Assembly: GCA_024663395.1 (NCBI GenBank)
Contig: JANFAH010000004.1
Location: 3,162,001-3,226,000, forward strand
DNA length: 64,000 bases
Source of the DNA: Pisolithus tinctorius
Taxonomy: Eukaryota; Basidiomycota; Agaricomycetes; Boletales; Pisolithaceae
Reading direction: 5' to 3'
In this document: in pieces, positions 58,046 to 64,000 of the stretch
How the letters are laid out: every line of letters starts with the position of its first letter
How positions within the stretch are numbered: position 1 is the first letter of the stretch
The notes under the pieces: model-generated
Databases searched by the model: none
Told to the model about the DNA's origin: nothing
The model's input: only the letters and a program-made list of their open reading frames with translations
Program-made: the position numbers and the translations under genes

Positions 58046-60798
58046 ATGCCTCACTGGGATCTTGTGCATGTTGATTTTTGTCAAAAAAGATGTAATGTCT
58101 ACAGAATTTTAGATCTTATGGTCAGATACGATCATCACACCATCCATGACAAATACCATGATCTTACTACTTTCCAAACCCCTATTGGTACCCTTCGACT
58201 CACCAAACTCCCTATGGGCTACACAAATGCCATCCAGATTTTCCATGGAGACATCTGTTGGATATTGAAGGATGAAATTCCAGAAGTTACCCTCCCATTC
58301 ATTGATGACTGCCTGATCAAAGGCCCCAAATCTTGTTACCAAAATTCTGATGGTACCTACCAGATGATCACACAAAACTCTGGGATCAGATGCTTCATCT
58401 GGGAACATCTGCAGAATGTCAACTGCATCTTACATCATCTGCATCATGCAGGAACTACTGTCTCAGCAAAGAAATGTGTCATCGCCATGCCATCTATCAT
58501 AGTGGTTGGTCATAAGGTGTCATTTGAGGGGAGAATTCTGGATGAAGCTAAAGTCCAGAAAATTAAAGATTGGCCCTACTGCACTAATGTCACTGAAGTG
58601 TGTGGATTTCTAGGTCTTTGCTCATATTGCAGGATCTTTATCAAGGATTTCACTAAGCATGCATGTCCCCTCATTGAGCTGACCAAGAAAGATGTCTCCT
58701 TTGAATTCTGCAATGAACACAGAGAAGCCATGGATTATCTTCACCAAGCTATTGTCTTGTCCCCTGCACTATGCACTATCAACTACAATTCTGATAGGAA
58801 GGTCATTCTGGCAGTCAACACTTCAAATATCACTATAGGATACCTCCTCATGCAGGAGGGGGAAGATGAAAAATGCTACCCTGTGAGGTTCAGCTCGATA
58901 ACTCTCAATGACCACAAATGCCATTACAGCCAAGCCAAACTGGAGCTCTTTGGTCTTTTCCATGCTTTACATGACATCAGACTTCACATTTTTGGTGTGT
59001 GGAATTTAGTTGTCAAGGTTGATGCATGATATATAAAAGGGATGATTAACAATCCTGACTTACAGCCCAACACTACCATCAACTGCTGGATTGTGGGAAT
59101 TCTTTTATTTGACTTCAAGCTTGTACATGTCCCTGCACACAAGCATGTGGCACTGGACAGTCTATCAAGGAGACCAAAAGCAGAAGAAGATGAGGATGGG
59201 GAAGAGGACTATGAGGAGTGGATAGATGAGTGTGGAGCCTTCACTGTTGAGCTCTTGAACTGTAGGGAGGCCCATTTTGAGTCTCAGCCTTACCCTTCAG
59301 CAATTCCAAGTACCTTGTCAGACTCACCCTTGGTCTTGTCACAGAGTCTAGGCATCTATTCCTCTGAACAAACCTTGCTGAGTGTCTACAAGATGGAAAT
59401 TCTGCACTCAGAGACAGCAATCCAGAGAGAGGAGAGGTTGAAAGTGGTGAAGGAATTTTTGGAGATGAAGAAGACACCAGAAGGATTGGAGGAAGGGGAG
59501 TTGGAAAGCCTGGTGCATCTTGCCACTCAGTATTTCATCAAAGGAGGAGAGCTGTGGAGGAAAGACCCCCAAGGATGTCACCAACTAGTGGTCACCCCTC
59601 ACAAATGCCTCAGGATTCTTTGTCAGGCTCATGATGAGCTAGGACACAAGGGTATCTACTTGACCTGCATGTGTTTGCTGACTCATTTCTGGTGGCCTAT
59701 GCTAGAGCAGGACATCCACTGGTACATCAAGTCATGTCACAAGTGCCAAATACACTGTTTGGATCACATACATATTCTGCCAGTCATTGCCATCCCTGAG
59801 CCCCTATTCTTCAAAGCATATATGGACATGTTCTTAATGCCAAAGTTGAATGGATTTTGCTATGTCACCCAAGCTCGCTGTTCACTCACTAGTTACCCAG
59901 AGTGGGCTATGCTTTGTGCAGAAACTGGCAAGTCCATCAGAAAATTCATCTTTGAGCAAATCTTGTGCTGCTGGGGTGCTGTTGCAGAAATTGTCACAGA
60001 TAATGGTGGTCCCTATGTCCTCACCCTCAATTGGCTCTCCAAGACCTTTGGAATTTGCCACATATGAATCTCACCTTATAACTCACAAGCTAATGGAGTT
60101 GTTGAGCATTGGCATTTCGATGTGAGGGAGGCATTGGTAAAGAGTTGTGGTGGAGAAGCATCAAAGTGGTCAGAAGTGGCTCCAGCAGTGTTCTGGGCAG
60201 AGAGGGTTATGATTCACAAGGAAACTGGGTTTTCTCCATTTTATATGGCTCATGGCATCGAACCTAGACTCCCCTTTGACATTGCTGAGGCAACATTCTT
60301 AGCCCCTTTCAAGGCAGAATTTTACTTGATGACAGAACTCATCACCCATTGTGCTCAACAACTCCAGAAACATTCAGAAGACCTTGCTCACATCCATGAT
60401 CTCATTCTGAAGTCTCACTTTGTGTCAGTCAAAGACTTCGTTGCTTGTTTTGCACACACCATCCATGACTTCAACTTCAAACCTGGGTCACTCATCCTTG
60501 TGCAGAATTCATGTATTGAGCGAGAACTAGATTGCAAGACCAAACCATGCTACCTAGGCCCCATGATCATCATTCAGCATACCAAAGGAAGCTCATATAT
60601 CCTGGTGGAATTAGATGGTGCCATGTCCAAATTCCATTCACCACCTTCTGTCTTTACCCATATTTCCTGTGGAACAACTCTCGTATCAAAGTCACACAGT
60701 TGACTGGAATTTCTGCAGGTGACTTAGATCACCTGGAAGACAATTCATTACCAGACCCTGCACTTGCTGGTGTCCCTTTGGATGAATCAGATGAGTAG
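58046..60798 (+). pseudogene. Pol of gypsy element D, 5'-truncated
   Basis: The sequence starts inside reverse transcriptase at about LDLMVRYDHH, so gag, protease and the first reverse transcriptase motifs are missing. TTFQTPIG, LPFIDD near 58310 and VCGFLGL follow. RNase H has ILAVNTS, where the expected Asp is Asn. A TGA at 59027-59029 interrupts DA-YIKG. The integrase has HDELGHKG with CHKCQ, MDMFLMP and VTDNGG. A TGA at 60065-60067 precedes SPYNSQANGVVEH with the catalytic Glu. A frame change near 60640 leads to the C-terminal end DLDHLEDNSLPDP, stop at 60798. Both TGAs fit decay of CGA. The element is of the same type as C. Confidence 0.92.
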
Positions 60799-61031
60799 CA
60801 CAGCTTTCTCTCTATCTTTTCCTTTCTTTTCTTTCCTCTCTCTGGTATTCCTTTTGCTTATACATATACCCTCTTTGTCTCATATGAAACAAAACCTCTC
60901 AAAAAAAAAATTCTGCTCATCTCTCTCTCATCTCTCACCAACTCATTCTCTTTTCCTGCTATTCTGTTCAAATACCAAAAGACACATCCAAAAGAAAATT
61001 CCGCAGTGTATTTTCCATACTGTACATGTAT

Positions 61032-62611
61032 TTACATGTCTCTGAGCTGATCCTTCAACCTCTTCAGCTCCTCATGTCACCCCTGAACCACACTGATCTG
61101 TTGCTCTACTTGTGTTGCCAACAGTGCCAGCATCTGGTGGATCTGGGACAACTCAAACTCCTCATCATCCACCCTACCCTCCAACAGTCAGATGCACTCA
61201 GCTAGAGCCTTGTGTGTAGTCAATTCGCTTGGGTTTGTGACCAGTGGAGTTTCTTCGACTGGGGGAACTTCAGACTTGTCCTGCTTGCTGATGATGGGTG
61301 TGGGTGGATCGTCCAATAATCCAGTTGGTCAGCCAAAGAGTCCACCATTGCTGAGGTCTCCCAGATTGTTCATAGGTGGTGGTGTTGGCTCAGGGAGAGG
61401 TTGAGGTGCAGGAGTTTCTGAGGGAAGGAAGAGAGGAGGTTGAGGTGCAGGAGGAGGCATGTTCAAGGTCGAAGGGGGACTAGCATGAGGTGTTGGGTGC
61501 CCAGGAGTTGGTTTGGAGTTTTGCCTGGGGGGTGGTTTGTGAGCAGGGATTCGAAGTTTCAGCCCAGTTGTCACCAGAGTTTTGGTTGTCACCATTACCA
61601 TTACTGACTTGGTCTGTTTGTGTGATGGCCCAGCAGCCATCTCTCCACTACCAGCATTCTTGTGCTGTGTTATGGTTCAGTGTTCTCATTCTTTGTGTCA
61701 TGATCAGCTTGTACTCACCTTCCTACCCACTCTGAGCAACCAGCTGCACTTCCGCTTGGCCTGCCTGCATCACTTGCATGACTCCCCAGGTAGCCCTTCA
61801 CACACTCCCTGCATTGAAGGTTGGCTTTGGGTGCCAGAGTGCCAGTGTTTGATGGGTCAGAGTTAGGTGGGCATTCGCCTTCATTGTCCCCCAGCTTGTC
61901 AACTTTGTCTGTGGCCTGTGGAGTTTTCTGAACAATTAACTGTCACACTCAGAGGTTCCTGGAGGGTAGGGCATACCTTTTCCTTACCCTTCCCCTTGCC
62001 TGCACTATCCACCTGTTGCCTCACCTGTCATCCAGTCCCCCTCATAGACTCCCCTGCTTCAGTGTCACTCAGCACATGGTCTTGACCTTCACCTACCGCC
62101 CTTGCTGTCTGTCTGTGCATACACATTGAAGGTTCTCTTGCCAACCTTTCCACCTTGAGCTGCACCCTCAACTCTACCCTCTCCTGGTAGTCTTCGAAGA
62201 TGTCATCTATGTGGATCCATCTCTTCTCCACTGGGCACTGGAGGTCAGTGATGGTGATGACACCTGGGACTAGAAGGTTTTGGCACATCGCAGATTCCTC
62301 AGTGTAGTCCCACATGCACTCATTGCAAACCTTCAGTATGGTAATCCCATTGTCATTGATGTATTTCCACCATGAGCAAATGCCAGCCTGTGGAACTCTA
62401 TCAACATGCAACACACTGCAGTGGAAGGTTTACTCACCCAAGTCTTGTCCCAGTCCTCCACCCATGCGTAGATCATATCCAAACTCTCCTCTGGCTGTGG
62501 TGCCATCTCAATCAGGTCCCAGATGTGCCCTAGAGCTTCTGAGAGTGCTGTGGTTGCCTGGTCCTTCATGCTGAATACAGGGCATGTGTCATTGACAGAG
62601 TAAGCTTGCAT
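61032..62611 (-). pseudogene. Antisense accessory gene of element D, Zn(II)2Cys6-type protein
   Basis: On the minus strand exon 1 starts at 62611 (MQAYSVNDTCPVF), with a helical part ending WVEDWDKTWV and a GTGAGT donor near 62438. The next exon (to about 62028) has WWKYINDNGITILKVCNECMWDY and a coiled-coil part with YQERVELRVQLKVERL. Near 61810-61745 lie CREC and, after an apparent short deletion, CEGLPGESC, stop, C, six residues, C. This is the second half of a Zn(II)2Cys6 cluster with exact CX7CX2CX6C spacing and a basic QAKRKC. A GTGAGT donor follows. The C-terminal region is Pro-rich (61640-61329) and ends in a coiled coil (HEELKRLKDQLRDM) at 61032. Order and location match the genes in elements 1, B and C. 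Confidence 0.66.
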
Positions 62612-62840
62612 AGTAGTTGGTGAGGGTAGTGAGAATCTGAGAGTGAGGAGGTGGAGTAACAAGGGTGAATCTGACGATGAGACAGTTTCTGGGCGAGTTT
62701 TTAATTCTGTAGGGCTGTTGCTGATGTGTTCACCATGTGCAGAGTTTTTGCTCACACAAGGTGCATGGCCAAACATGAGCCATCTTTGTTTATGTCACCT
62801 GCTGAATCTCTGCTGCCCTTCTGTTGTGACTCAATGACCT

Positions 62841-62878
62841 CTGACTGAGGATGGTCAGCATTTGAAGACCCTGGGAGG
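62841..62878 (+). promoter_or_regulatory. Hairpin and purine tract before the 3' LTR of element D
   Basis: CTGAC-TGAGGATG-GTCAG is at 62841-62858, then AAGACCCTGGGAGG up to the LTR start. The stem is conserved with those at 52687 and 56375. Confidence 0.6.
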
Positions 62879-63868
62879 TGTAGGGAGTGGTATACTCCCT
62901 GAGGCTGAAATAGGGATGACAACACCAAAATTCTGCTGTTACCAAAGTCAACCCCTATCAGAGCATCTGCCTCATGCATCTGCCTTGTGCACTGCCTTGC
63001 CCATTGAACCTTTGGAGCTCCCCTGTCCATCAATAACACACACCAGTCATTGTCCCAGAATTCCATGTCAACATCAACCTGACATACATCTATCCAGAAT
63101 TCTGCAGTCATGTTGCCTCAACCTTTGCCTTGCCACATAGCTGGGAAATCACACAGATCATCAGTAAAAACTCCAGTTACCCCTCTTGTTCTTCTCCCAC
63201 AAACCTCTCTCCACAATGCGAGTACCCCTTTGCATCTATGGCCTCTATCCTTCGCATTCCACCCCATGGTATGATGTACACTTGTCCTGTTGGAAGATAC
63301 CTGTCTTTTCCCATTTGTTTTTCTTGGTTACTACTTAACAGTTTGTCTTCACACAATTCTATATGGCTTTGACATCTGACCTGTTTCCCTCTTTGTTTTT
63401 TGGAATTTTGCTTTACCTGCCCCACATTTCTCCAATCAGTACCTTACTATCCTTGTACTATATAAGTCTGCCTCAGCAACGAAAAAGAATCATCATCTTT
63501 TGGGACTCACAATCTGTGTCATATGCAAGTCTAAAGTGTTCAAAGAGTCCTTGCATCCTGTGTCTGCTGTGTATCTGTGTCTTTGTGTCCTTAATCTGCT
63601 AGTTCCTCATTTCCCCTCCCATGCACCTAATTTGTCTCAGAGTTACTTCATCGGGTCAAGATCATCACTTGGAATTTCAAAAGCAAGTCTATTCCTACCT
63701 ACAACTCTGCAGAATTAAATTTCATGCCCAACATTTGACTCTTCAACCAACTCTACCATCACACTCTACATCTCCTTCCTACTCAGCACCCCTTGGGTTG
63801 AGCCTAGGGGTTTCCCCTACAGCTTTCCCCTATTTGCATGCTACCCAGAGGTAGTGTCCCCCAGCACA
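62879..63868 (+). repeat. 3' LTR of element D
   Basis: It starts TGTAGGGAGTGG after the conserved hairpin and has a TATA-like ACTATATAAG at about 63458. The end is placed at ...CCAGCACA, where similarity to a C-type gag (reverse strand) begins. No duplication can be tested because the 5' end of element D is missing. Confidence 0.6.
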
Positions 63869-63870
63869 GG

Positions 63871-64000
63871 TGTCAGAACAGGATTACTTGGAGGAACATA
63901 TGGTTTCACAGCAGTGGGTGTTGGCACAGGTGCAGAAGGCTTGGATGCCTGGCAAGCAGCATGTGAACTTTGAACACCAGGGGAAATTATTTCCTCCTCA
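63871..64000 (-). pseudogene. Gag fragment of a second C-type gypsy element
   Basis: The last 130 bases are the reverse complement of sequence closely similar to element C gag at about 34480-34600, including CCATATGTTCCTC. They run off the window edge. This shows another C-type element in the opposite orientation, apparently interrupted by element D. Confidence 0.75.

Noticed and set aside
1..64000. tRNA and rRNA genes
   Set aside because: No cloverleaf-like or rRNA-like sequence was recognised on either strand while reading; a tRNAscan-SE run would be needed to exclude them fully.

Overview
The window looks like repeat-dense chromosomal DNA of a filamentous fungus, most probably a basidiomycete of the Agaricomycetes. 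The clues are chromodomain Ty3/gypsy elements, a Helitron Rep-helicase, a Tad1-like LINE, short GT-AG introns of about 50 bp, and a GTPase family known mainly from mushroom-forming fungi. The species cannot be named from the sequence alone. I see no rRNA, tRNA, CRISPR array or prokaryotic operon.

The layout is a stack of nested insertions that can largely be unpicked from target-site duplications (TSDs). Positions 1-3442 hold the 3' end of gypsy element 1 (plus strand), which abuts a copy of LTR family B. That LTR-B copy is split by the complete gypsy element A (3840-10197, minus, TSD GTTCC). Positions 11235-14134 hold the one clearly host-like gene, a spliced G-domain GTPase, in a visibly CpG-richer stretch. 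A Helitron helicase gene on the minus strand (30114 to 14478) is split by the complete gypsy element B (16323-26245, minus, TSD CCYGA). The gag of B is in turn split by a 1.86-kb insertion (23109-24965). An F-box-like gene on the minus strand (about 57610 to 30783) is split by a 25.8-kb composite, gypsy element C (31218-57065, plus). Element C itself carries a solo LTR-B (TSD CATGG), a large rearranged insertion with a hairpin-bearing tandem array and a full-length LINE, a solo LTR-A (TSD CTCAC), and two copies of a 1.57-kb Tc1/mariner-type element that is a near-perfect palindrome along its whole length. From 58046 on lies the pol of element D, its 3' LTR, and the edge of another C-type gag on the minus strand.

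The most striking pattern concerns the four elements 1, B, C and D. Each carries, between the end of pol and the 3' LTR, a gene on the opposite strand to gag-pol. It encodes a coiled-coil/charged protein with traces of a fungal Zn(II)2Cys6 cluster. In C the cluster is exact (CX2CX6CX7CX2CX6C). In 1 it is exact apart from one Cys-to-stop change. In B and D the second half is exact. Element A lacks the gene. I know of no described family of this kind, so it is the best candidate for an undescribed system.

Almost every transposon gene is broken. Many breaks are TGA codons where related copies have Arg, as expected from C-to-T decay at methylated CpG. This agrees with the low CpG content of the repeats against the GTPase region. 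Coordinates of spliced or frameshifted genes are outer limits, and family assignments rest on recognised motifs rather than on a database search.
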